64,000 nt of DNA from Notolepis coatsorum. Its lineage: Eukaryota; Chordata; Actinopteri; Aulopiformes; Paralepididae. A program made the translations under genes and the position numbers. The stretch spans positions 161,134,078-161,198,077 of the forward strand of contig OZ020587.1 of NCBI GenBank assembly GCA_963971535.1. Reading direction: 5' to 3'. A model generated the notes under the pieces. It worked only from the letters and a program-made list of their open reading frames with translations, did not search any database and had not been told where the DNA came from. Shown piece by piece: positions 54,966-64,000 of the stretch. Numbering within the stretch: the first letter of the stretch is position 1; each line of letters opens with the position of its first letter.

Positions 54966-55083
54966 AGTTACTGCACCTGGTATTCCCAGGCGGTATCCCA
55001 ACCAAGTACTAACCAGGCCAGAACCTGCTTAGCTTCCGAGATCGGACGAGATCAGGCGTGTTCAGGTCGGTACGGCCGTAAGC
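54966..55083 (-). ncRNA. 5S rRNA-like sequence 1
   Basis: Minus strand begins GCTTACGGCCGTACCGACCT and matches eukaryotic 5S rRNA to its last bases: GATCTCGTCCGATCTCGGAA, AGCTAAGCAGGTTC (box A) and TGGTTAGTACTTGGTTGGG, CCGCCTGGGAATACC (box C). Deviations such as GGGATACC for GGGAGACC, and no T run directly downstream, mark it as a dispersed 5S pseudogene or pol III promoter module and not a standard tandem 5S gene. Confidence 0.85.
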
Positions 55084-55747
55084 CGAGCGGGCCCTGTCCC
55101 CCCAATAGTACACCGCCTGGCACACTGACCCTGCAGAACAGACAGTCAGCATGGCCGTAAGCACACAAAAAAGGTTAACCAACGGAAGCAGGCAGCGCAC
55201 CGGGGAAAAACCAGGCAACAGGCTGTTAACCCTAGCCTGGAGACTGCGGACGAGACAGGCGCCAGAGGGGACAGCTGAACACAGCTGCCCCGGCGGAAGG
55301 GGCGTATGCTGGCGTCGTTGCATGACCAAGCCTCCATTTAAAAACCCCCACCCAGAGGGGTTGAGGCAGAGAAGGCTGACACGATTGGCAGACGTCATGA
55401 ACGTGCAGGGGCACCCTCAACCGGGTAACCCGAGAGTTGACACTGCTCCAACACACCAGGGAATCAACCACCTTGGTGTTACCCAATGCGGTGGTTGTTC
55501 CTATAACCCCTCAAGAAAAAACTCCAAAACACACCTGCGGGTATACACCGGCTATACCGCAGTACAAGTGTCTCAGTTCCCAAAAAAAGGTTAACCCAGG
55601 CCTACGGGTCGACGAACATTACCTCGGACCGGGCCTGGCGATACGGGAAGCACAGGGTCACCAGAGGAGGTCAAAGACCACCCCCAACAGGCCCCTCTTC
55701 GCCATGCGTGAGAGAGGAGCGAAAAATAATGGAGAACCAGCCCCTAA

Positions 55748-55863
55748 GCACACCGTACTTGGTATTCCCAGGCGGTCTCCCAACCAAGTACTAACCAGGA
55801 CCAACCTGTGTAGCGGCCGAGATCCGACGAGATCGAGCGTGTACAGGTTGGCATGGCCGTAAG
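55748..55863 (-). ncRNA. 5S rRNA-like sequence 2
   Basis: Minus strand begins GCTTACGGCCATGCCAACCT. GATCTCGTCGGATCTCGG and a complete box C (GTACTTGGTTGGGAGACCGC) are kept, but box A is altered (GGCCGCTACACAGGTTGG). A T5 run lies about 30 nt downstream (near 55720). It is more diverged than copy 1 and in the same orientation, about 780 bp away. Likely not a functional ribosomal gene. Confidence 0.8.
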
Positions 55864-58800
55864 CCATTACGACAGTGCTGAGTAAAAACGTACCCAACCA
55901 GGGTCTCCATAGCGCTTAACCCTGTGACACCCGGACCGACCTGGCATTTTTCCCCCTGAAAAAAGCCCAAGTCCCTCAGGGTACCAGAACAGCAGATCTG
56001 CATCCCCGGCGGACAACGGGTTCAACTGATCTGGTCCAGCGTGACCAGAACCAGTCCCGTGCCCTAACCACGCCGACATGCCAACTCCAGGAGAAAGGGC
56101 AGATATGCGTGTCGATCTTAACATGAAAAAGAAGGCGCCACCCAGACGTTCGGCCGAACCGCGCCTGGTGGCCCACCCCAAGGGCGTGAGACCCCTCTAC
56201 ATATGTTCAGATCCATTCCGTCATCATCCCCCAGACATGAACGAGAATCCGTCGAAAAACCAACCCAGGTCGTGGGATTTGGTCGTCGGAAGAGGAAAAA
56301 CCCCCATCTCAGTTGCTTTATAAAAACGCTGTTTCAACCACAAGCAACCAAGGCGTGCCAGTCAGTCGCCTGTTTACAGCGAGCTAGCACTATACGTGCG
56401 TCGGGACACACCCCCATCAATGAACAGGCTATTTAGACCTGTCATTGAATCCCCAAGGCGCCCAGGGGAACGACAAGAGGGGTGTGACACTCCCTAACTC
56501 CAAAACTTTTTGAATAGAAAAGAAGGAAGCATCAACAGTATGTATCCCAGTCTACACAGCCAGGGGTAAAAATTGTTCACATTTTTACATCCCACCACCC
56601 TCCCATAGGAAGGAGACGGGGATCCCCAGAGAGACTTCCCACGCGAGCTGTACAGATTGAAAAGAATATATTGCACCTTGAGCCATGTAAAAAATTGGTT
56701 TTAGGGCTCTCCGGGGAAGAGGCACTGAACCCATACACACTCAATAATCGAAATGAATCGAATACATACACAATAGAATAGGACCCTTCTAGAGGGTCCA
56801 CTCACTTTGACAATCTGAGGAGGAAGGCTCTGTACTCTGATGGAGGCTCCCTCACATGGAAGAAGGAGTCCGAACTCACAGAAGGCCCGAATAGGCGCTT
56901 GGTGAGGAGGAGCCCTGACCACCCCCCTGAAACAGAGCCATCACATGGACCTGAACAGCACACGGAAGTCCTACCAACAGAGACGCGCACGGTGACGTAC
57001 TCTATGGCGGGGGAATTCCTGCGGTGCACACGCCCAATATACCAGGCCGTGGGACCAGGAAACTCCCTCCCCCCCCCCCCCCGTAACGTGCCGAACCGCC
57101 ACGTGACGTGAACCTTGAAGGACAGGGGGTGTACCCCTGACCGACAGAAACAAGGGGGAGAGGAAAGGTTACCAGTTCACCCCTTTACGACCCCACACCC
57201 ATGATACGATGTAATGACAAAAAGAGAATATGACACAGTCATAGTCAGCTCCATGAAGCGTTTGACAGCTCCACACAGCGCATGAGCTAACCTGCTATCT
57301 GATTTTTACTAAGGAAAAACACAGAATAGAGAGGGCTCTAAGAGCCCCGGTCCAACATACACATGTGCTTCTGTGGCCAGTCCAACCCAGTTGTAGGTCA
57401 CATGACACACACAACCCATCATCACCTACAAAAAATGGCAAAAAACACTCAACAGAGGAACGCCGTTTTTCACAATGAGAGAATACATCATTCTCGATTA
57501 GTATCGGCCACAGGCCTTGCTAAGCACACACGACAGCGACCAAACAATCTTTTCGTTTAGGAAAATAAAGTTTCTCCAGCAGTTTTAGCACAACCTCAGC
57601 AATCAAGCTAAGGGTTACATCGCATCCCTACCACACAAAAGACACAAATAGTGCACAAACATGTCTGATAGGAGGATGAAAAAGTCCCCAGGGAACCGGG
57701 GGGAAACACAATCCTCTTATTTTACCCTCAATACGGCCAGTTAAAAACAGGAAACCCTGTTAATATGTGAACACACTGTTCATTGTCATCACAGGCTGAG
57801 AAAAGAACATTCTTTCACTCACTTGTCACCAAGCATAGCTTCATAGGTTAGTTACCTTAGTTGTGAGTACACGGTACATATAAACACCATGATGTTTCTC
57901 ACACAACAACCAGATCATTACATCCCGATTTGCACGGAGAAGCTAACTGCCAGTGACAAAAACAGCTCACACATAACCCGCGCCGTATCCCAAATGCATT
58001 GCAGCAACACACGTTTTGGAAAAAAACATCGTTATTCACAATACATTTAGAAAAGTAAAACCAGAAGACCCGGAACGTAGATCACCGAAGTGCAGTCACA
58101 GACACCGTAGGAACACAGCCGCTCCTGTGTTGTTCGAACTGGGCAGCGTCACCGCTCCAACCCGCACTACAGTCCTTTGTTGATGCAACCTTGCCGTCCT
58201 GGCTCAGGGCAGGGTCGACGAAACATCCCCTGTCAAGGATGACGTCGTAGTCAAGAGTGTAAAACATGTTAAAATCAAAGCACGTTCAACAGAATAGCAT
58301 CAAGCTAACGGCCGCTCCAACCGTTCGGGTGCTACTGCTCCTGCTCGCGAGACGCCGAGCTAACGACGCACGCGACCAGAAGCGAGCTCACGGCGGCGCG
58401 CGAGAAGCTAAGCTACCCCGCGCCAGGCCATGGCCTATAGCAGCAAGCTAACGTTACCTAGCGATCACGACATGCTAGCACCGCAGCAACAGCTGACTGG
58501 CTAACAGTAGGCCCAACCTGAGCAGGCCATGCAGCGATCCCAGCAGGCTAACGCAGCAGTTAACAGCTGACTGGCTAACCGTAAGCTAAGCAGCTATCAA
58601 CTGAACCTGTAAACAATGACATAACACTCACCCAGACAGGCCGCCGTTCTGAACCTCTCCTCACTTTTTAAGAGAAAAGAGAAAACAAGATGTCAACACC
58701 GCTTCACAACGGTGATTTTACCAACACCCGACGGAATCAGCACAATACCAACTGGCCTGTGTAGCTGACTATGAACATGGATCTGCCGCTATCGCACATC

Positions 58801-59600
58801 CATGCACATATCCCCTCGTGAAGGAATACTCTCATTTGGATATGAAAGATGGGGCCTTAACACGGTGACAGAGAGAATCCACTCGTCCAAAACACACAGG
58901 GATCACCAGTGTTAATGGTCGCGGCCCACTAGTTAAAACTATAATGGTCTTCAGACCAAGGCCTTCTGTCACCTAGGTGGCTGAACAAAGGACCCTAGCC
59001 TGGGGCCGGTTTCCATAAACATTGTCAAGTAGCCCCCATAGCACTAACAGACAAGTGGAGCCTGCCAGCAAACACTACTCACCCAACCTGGAACGCACCG
59101 CTTCTCACAACAGCGGCATGTCCGACAGTTCAGCTGTGGCCTGACATGTTTCACCCCAACAAACACAGCAAGGAACTGCAGTTGAGAAGCATGCAGCGGC
59201 GTGCTCCCAATACGAAAACCGGTGGAGGGTTTTTAGAATGATCATCATCTTCTAGACACTCCAGTACGAAGACAATATCGCCGTATTTTCTCGAAAATAG
59301 TGAGAGAGAAAATAAAGATATGATGTCAACGTATCTCCTTCCTTGTAAACAACATTTTTCTCCACGTCAACTAACAACACGTCAAGTGGGGTACTACCGA
59401 GGCACTTCCTTGTGGTGAAAGCGAGAAGGAGGAGAGCAGGTGACCACACACCTGCTTATGAAGGTAAGCTGATGAGGGGTGTGGTCAGACTAATACTGGT
59501 ATTAAAGGTACATTTGTGGAATTTATTCAGTGCGCGTGCACGTACGCGAGGAAGTGCAGTAGTGATGCCAAGCAGAGCCCCTAATGAAACAGAACATTAG

Positions 59601-60047
59601 CTACATATCTCTTGTCGTGGAATTAACACAACATTATGCATACTTTTGACAATAAATTAAATAAGAATTTGTTCTTACTTGCTTGCCTGGGTAAATAAAG
59701 GTAAAATAAATAATAATAATAATTTAAAAAAATAATACTTTCTTTTTCTTTTTAAACAGATACCGATAATTTCCGATATTACGTTTTAATGCCAATATCG
59801 GACATCCCTATCTGTAACCATTTCACTATCACACCACCAAAATGGTTAACCCTTTCACTGCAACAATACAGAAGGGGTTAACCCTTTCACTGCCACACGA
59901 CAAAGGGGTTAACCCTTTCACTGCCACACGACAAAGGGGTGTTAACCCTTTCACTATCACACTACTGACGGTTAACCGTTGGTCTGTTGGTAGGTAGTGT
60001 GATAGTAAAGGGTTAACCTCCTGTAGTGTGGCAGTGAAAGGGTGTAA
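59601..60047. repeat. DNA-transposon remnants and 30-bp repeats
   Basis: 59605-59815 holds AATTTGTTCTTACTTGCTTG..GGGTAAATAAAGG and a CCGATAATTTCCGATATTACG segment like degenerate hAT ends. 59820-60040 consists of about six copies of GGTTAACCCTTTCACTGCCA in both orientations. Confidence 0.6.
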
Positions 60048-61402
60048 ATAAAGGTCTCAAGGCCCCTCTCACCCAGCAGCGTCTGTAAATAAAGGTATCG
60101 AGGCCCCTCTCTCACCCAGCAGCGTCTGTAAATAAAGGTATCGAGGCCCCTCTCTCACCCAGCAGCGTCTGTAAATAAAGGTATCGAGGCCCCTCTCTCA
60201 CCCAGCAGCGTCTGTAAATAAAGGTATCGAGGCCCCTCTCTCACCCAGCAGCGTCTGTAAATAAAGGTATCGAGGCCCCTCTCTCACCCAGCAGCGTCTG
60301 TAAATAAAGGTATCGAGGCCCCTCTCTCACCCAGCAGCGTCTGTAAATAAAGGTATCGAGGCCCCTCTCACCCAGCAGCGTCTGTAAATAAAGGTCTCGA
60401 GGCCCCTCTCTCACCCAGCAGCGTCTGTAAATAAAGGTCTTGAGGCCCCTCTCACCCAGCAGCGTCTGTAAATAAAGGTATCGAGGCCCCTCTCACCCAG
60501 CAGCGTCTGTAAATAAAGGTCTCGAGGCCCCTCTCACCCAGCAGCGTCTGTAAATAAAGGTCTTGAGGCCCCTCTCACCCAGCAGCGTCTGTAAATAAAG
60601 GTCTCGAGGCCCCTCTCACCCAGCAGCGTCTGTAAATAAAGGTCTCGAGGCCCCTCTCACCCAGCAGCGTCTGTAAATAAAGGTATCGAGGCCCCTCTCT
60701 CACCCAGCAGCGTCTGTAAATAAAGGTATCGAGGCCCCTCTCTCACCCAGCAGCGTCTGTAAATAAAGGTCTTGAGGCCCCTCTCACCCAGCAGCGTCTG
60801 TAAATAAAGGTATCGAGGCCCCTCTCACCCAGCAGCGTCTGTAAATAAAGGTCTCGAGGCCCCTCTCACCCAGCAGCGTCTGTAAATAAAGGTCTTGAGG
60901 CCCCTCTCACCCAGCAGCGTCTGTAAATAAAGGTCTCGAGGCCCCTCTCACCCAGCAGCGTCTGTAAATAAAGGTCTCGAGGCCCCTCTCACCCAGCAGC
61001 GTCTGTAAATAAAGGTCTCGAGGCCCCTCTCACCCAGCAGCGTCTGTAAATAAAGGTCTTGAGGCCTCTCTCACCCAGCAGCGTCTGTAAATAAAGGTCT
61101 CGAGGCCCCTCTCACCCAGCAGCGTCTGTAAATAAAGGTCTCGAGGCCCCTCTCACCCAGCAGCGTCTGTAAATAAAGGTCTCGAGGCCCCTCTCACCCA
61201 GCCGCGTCTGTAAATAAAGGTCTTGAGGCCCCTCTCACCCAGCAGCGTCTGTAAATAAAGGTCTCGAGGTCCCTCTCACCCAGCAGCGTCTGTAAATAAA
61301 GGTCTTGAGGCCCCTCTCACCCAGCAGCGTCTGTAAATAAAGGTCTCGAGGTCCCTCTCACCCAGCAGCGTCTGTAAATAAAGGTCTTGAGGCCCCTCTC
61401 AC
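60048..61402 (-). repeat. Minisatellite made of myosin exon end, donor and acceptor-like sequence
   Basis: About 32 units of 41 bp (43 bp when CTCTCTC replaces CTCTC). On the minus strand each reads CAGACGCTGCTGG, then GTGAGAGGGGCCTC, then GAGACCTTTATTTA. The first 13 bases are the last 13 of the exon at 61403-61556 and the next are its 5' splice site. Because the unit ends in a pyrimidine-rich TTTATTTA and the next begins with CAG, every unit also forms an acceptor-like TTTATTTACAG 10 nt before the next donor. The array opens the 23.8-kb intron. Confidence 0.95.
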
Positions 61403-61556
61403 CCAGCAGCGTCTGCTCCGTGGCCTGGGGGAAGCGGCTCTCCTCGTCCATCAGGGACAGCAGGCCCATGGGCTTCTGCAGGAACATGTCCAGGATGGGC
61501 CGGTTGTCCTCGTACTCCACCAGGCCGGCGTCCACGCCCTCACTCTGGTACTCGAT
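61403..61556 (-). CDS. myo3: Class III myosin exon ([14 protein letters not shown] segment)
   Basis: 154 bp, 51 codons plus one base: [51 protein letters not shown]. This is the lower 50-kDa part of the motor near the relay region; KPMGLLSL and [10 protein letters not shown] are strongly class III-like. Acceptor: minus TGTGATGGTCAG at 61557. Donor: CTGCTGG then GTGAGAGG at 61402. The leftover G joins AT of the next exon to give Asp (DKFEDN). Upstream exons are not in the window. Confidence 0.94.
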
Positions 61557-64000
61557 CTGACCATCACAACACAACACACATCTCCCGTTAAAGGCCAATG
61601 TCGTATATTATGATAAATATAGCTCCTAAAACATACTGTGGAACTGTCCCCAACAGGGTTTAAGTGCAGAAAGTGATAAAGGTTTTTTCAAGTTACAGGA
61701 AAACAGATCTTGGATACAGAGAATAGGTACTTTGCAATAGATAGTCAGTTAATTAAAGTAAGCTTTACTATGGGCAAAATGACTGTAATACACTTTTAGT
61801 CTATAAAAGTTAATGATTAATAATTGAGACAGCATGAAATATGGGAATATTGTTGAAATCTTGATCCCCAAAACAGGTCGACGTCTACTGGGAGGTTTTG
61901 AACTCGGTATGATCAATGCACAACACGTTAGACCAGTCTCATATTAGTAAATCCCTAGAAAAGAGATCAGTAAGATACATAGGCTTTTTAAAATAGCCCA
62001 CAAGTAAAGTAATTGATTAGATTAAGATAGCACAGAGGTCTAAAAAAGGCAATTAAATTACTCTGCCACTTCCCTCTCTGTCTCTGCAACAGTAAATACT
62101 AGCTGGTCTATCTTTCTAAAAAGACAGGCCTGGAGACAGAGTGGATTAGCATTACAATCTTAAAGTAAACTGCAGCTGCGCCTCTTCCCCCACGGGGGGA
62201 CAGGTAAAACAATAAAGGTTTGAGTTTCTAGCAGGCCAGCTTTAACATTAGAACAAATGGCTGTGTTTACCAAAACGAAACGCTGAATAGGGCTGTCAAC
62301 AGACACCCGTATATTACGATTGACAAACCTACAGTTTCTATAGAAATGCTGAGAGCCGCCACCTAGTCGGGGGATTGTAAAGATAAGCACCGTTTGGTAC
62401 AGAACTTCAAAGGAGGTTTCATGTGACTCCTGCAGGCACAAATTGCCGGCAGGGAGACCCTCCTGTCTTTCAGGGAGAGAGGAAAAGTGGATTTCGACTT
62501 AAATGTTGTTTTAATATAGTCTAACATTAATAACAATACAGGAAAATAACCATAAAGTAGAGCTGGTCAGTTTAAAACAATGTAGGTCGTTTTTGGACTC
62601 ATTAAAGGATAAATAATAAAAACTAGCCTGGATTAAAGAAAACTGTTGCAAGTAGACTTGGATACTTGGGGAATAATACAATAACTTAATGATAAAGTAC
62701 TTGTTAAATAAACATAATCTAATAGAAGTAGAAATAACTTAAAGTTAATCTAACGTCAAACATAAGGTTATAGAATTAATAAATGCAATAGGATTGTCTT
62801 AAAACCAAAAGGGACTAAAATAGATAATCATCTGGAGAAACTATATTCAACTAAAATATAGGTTTCTGTGTTCCATTGTTCTTGGTTAAAACCACCAATA
62901 GGGCTAAACATAGTTTCTAAGCTCCAATTACAATCAGGAAAAAGATAACATTCATGATATAAGTATAGTCATAACTAATTCTTAAGCTGTTAGTCAGTAA
63001 AATTAGATACTGAATTAGTAAACGTTAACTAAGTGAAATATAACTTATTCTCTTAAAGATATTAAGGACGGCCTCTTAAGGTAGTCAGAGGAACCGCCGG
63101 CCCTAATCAAAATGGCTGCGATATGTTTCAACCAATCAGGATGTAGAGACACTTCCCTCTGACGTAGTAATCTAGCGTTTTCCAGAGGAGGAGTTTAAGC
63201 TTTAAAAATAGCATGCATGATAGACAGAACAGACACGCCGTTTGAAACCATCCCATGAACAGGAGAAACGGAGAGGACTGCTGGAAGCTGAGAACGAGAA
63301 AACAATCCCTTTGTCTCTAGGGGCAACAAAGAATCAACAATCAACGAGGCTCCACCATCGAGGCTCCATTGAAGATACTACTTTTGATTAGACTAGTATT
63401 AATGACAAGCGGCATAGTGCTTGAATTCATTGATATTATTGCACATTCCTTTTTAATTGAACCAGACGATTCTTGTTCACTGTTGGACTTTGAAATAAAC
63501 AGATCTGGACAATAGAAAACCTCTCCTCTTCATTGATGCTTTTTCCTCTGCCGTCCTACAGACCGTGTTGGTCTTATTAGTAATAGGTTATAGGGTCAAT
63601 ACAGAACACAACGCAGAGTAGCTTAGATAGATGGTTTTAAGGTAAACCCCTATTTCCTTTAACGATACCAACTTGCAGGTTGTATTTTTGTTCAATAAAC
63701 AATGTGACTAGGCCAACGATGACTTTCATGAAGAGGGGGACATTTTTTTTTAAATTGACCAAGTTTTAGCATTTTTATCAAACATTTTGTCGACCAAACC
63801 ACAACCATCACGCACGTGGATATTGAAATCCATGGATTAATAATGTGCGTGTGTGATCTTAATGCTGACGTCAGACGAGGTACAGGGCAGCAGCGGCTCT
63901 GAGAGTCACAGGGCAGGTAGTGCCAGGAAGCAGAGAGCCTTGCTACTACTAGCCGAGGAGTGATGAATGAAAATGTATCTGTTTCACCTAACACTATTGC
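61557..64000. other. Upstream myosin intron with LTR-like candidate
   Basis: AT-rich. At 63190-63210 a TTTAAAAATAGC TATA-like box follows a CAATCAGG motif (63136), and AATAAAC at 63495 follows about 290 nt later, a promoter to poly(A) order as in an LTR in plus orientation. No TG..CA borders with a target duplication could be fixed, so this is only a candidate. No exon of the myosin gene was found here. Confidence 0.35.

Larger units (their letters stand above)
54430..59600. mobile_element. 5.2-kb non-coding element with inverted ends and 5S-like sequences
   Basis: The first about 46 bp (CTAATGTTCTGTTTCATTAG, GGGCTCTGCTTGGCATCACT, ACTGCAC) recur inverted at 59555-59600. Inside are no transposase frames, two 5S rRNA-like sequences on the minus strand, GC-rich blocks (54480-56300, 58300-58640) and AT-rich blocks (57160-58290, 58640-59400), with only short meaningless frames. 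A direct target duplication could not be identified, so the ends may not be exact. Interpreted as a large non-autonomous DNA transposon or composite. The superfamily is unknown. Confidence 0.6.

Noticed and set aside
54966-55863. Functional tandem 5S rRNA genes
   Set aside because: Two copies differ strongly from each other, copy 2 has an altered box A and copy 1 has no nearby T run. They sit inside a mobile-like unit and are spaced unlike a 5S array.
60048-61402. Regular 41-bp direct repeats resembling a CRISPR array
   Set aside because: There are no spacers between units, the genome is eukaryotic, and the unit is derived from the adjoining exon-intron border.
62160-62441. 93-codon minus-strand frame as an upstream myosin exon
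   Set aside because: The translation does not resemble the expected motor-domain segment, and no fitting splice sites were seen.
63692-63994. 100-codon minus-strand frame at the window end
   Set aside because: No recognisable domain; AT-rich intron composition.

Overview
The window looks like vertebrate, almost certainly teleost fish, nuclear DNA. The evidence is three exons of a class III unconventional myosin embedded in very large introns, and a fish-typical repeat fauna: a chromodomain Gypsy/sushi-like LTR element, Rex-Babar-like, L2-like and Tx1/L1-like LINEs, tRNA-headed SINEs, short hAT elements with 8-bp target duplications, and 5S-derived repeats. The species cannot be fixed from sequence alone. 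No prokaryotic gene organisation, CRISPR array or operon is present.

Host gene. A myo3 (MYO3A or MYO3B) gene runs on the minus strand. Exon order is 61556-61403, 37636-37548, 36619-36490. The three exons join in frame (phases 1, 0, 1) and encode 124 residues of the motor domain, from the segment around [14 protein letters not shown] through HYAGKV to [15 protein letters not shown]. The introns are 23,766 bp and 928 bp. Everything left of 36490 is downstream intron (or beyond), and everything right of 61556 is upstream intron. Two of the three exons are followed, at their 5' splice sites, by minisatellites built from the exon end plus the splice donor itself (about 32 units at 60048-61402 and about 14 units at 35779-36489). 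This is the most unusual host-gene feature of the window.

Left part, 1-15196. Two near-identical copies of one locus (about 61-2863 and 3064-12299) flank a 200-N gap. Copy 2 carries a 6.4-kb LTR element with a clean 5-bp target duplication; copy 1 has the empty site. This looks like two haplotypes assembled in tandem. CT-rich, polypurine and AAG/GA/GT arrays surround it.

15197-21683 is a young, nearly complete chromovirus on the minus strand (gag, then protease-RT-RNase H-integrase-chromodomain) with 1.06-kb LTRs and a GTTTG duplication. The 5519-11946 element is a non-autonomous relative of it. In both, a 10-nt segment just inside the LTR is exactly complementary to the predicted 5' end of the transcript, about 31-33 nt from a TATA box, and the paired sequences differ together between the two elements. 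This is strong evidence of Tf1-like self-priming.

21684-35778 holds a 5'-truncated L2-like LINE, tandem repeats, a fold-back element, a hAT MITE, an Expander-like inverted pair interrupted by a SINE, a LINE and a solo LTR, microsatellites and unassigned intron.

37637-61402 is one intron packed with nested insertions: L2-like LINE pieces, a Rex-Babar-like LINE, a full-length-scale but broken Tx1/L1 element, a SINE, two hAT elements, a second Rex-Babar-like LINE, and a 5.2-kb coding-free element with 46-bp terminal inverted repeats that carries two 5S rRNA-like sequences. 61557-64000 is intron with one weak LTR-like promoter/poly(A) candidate.
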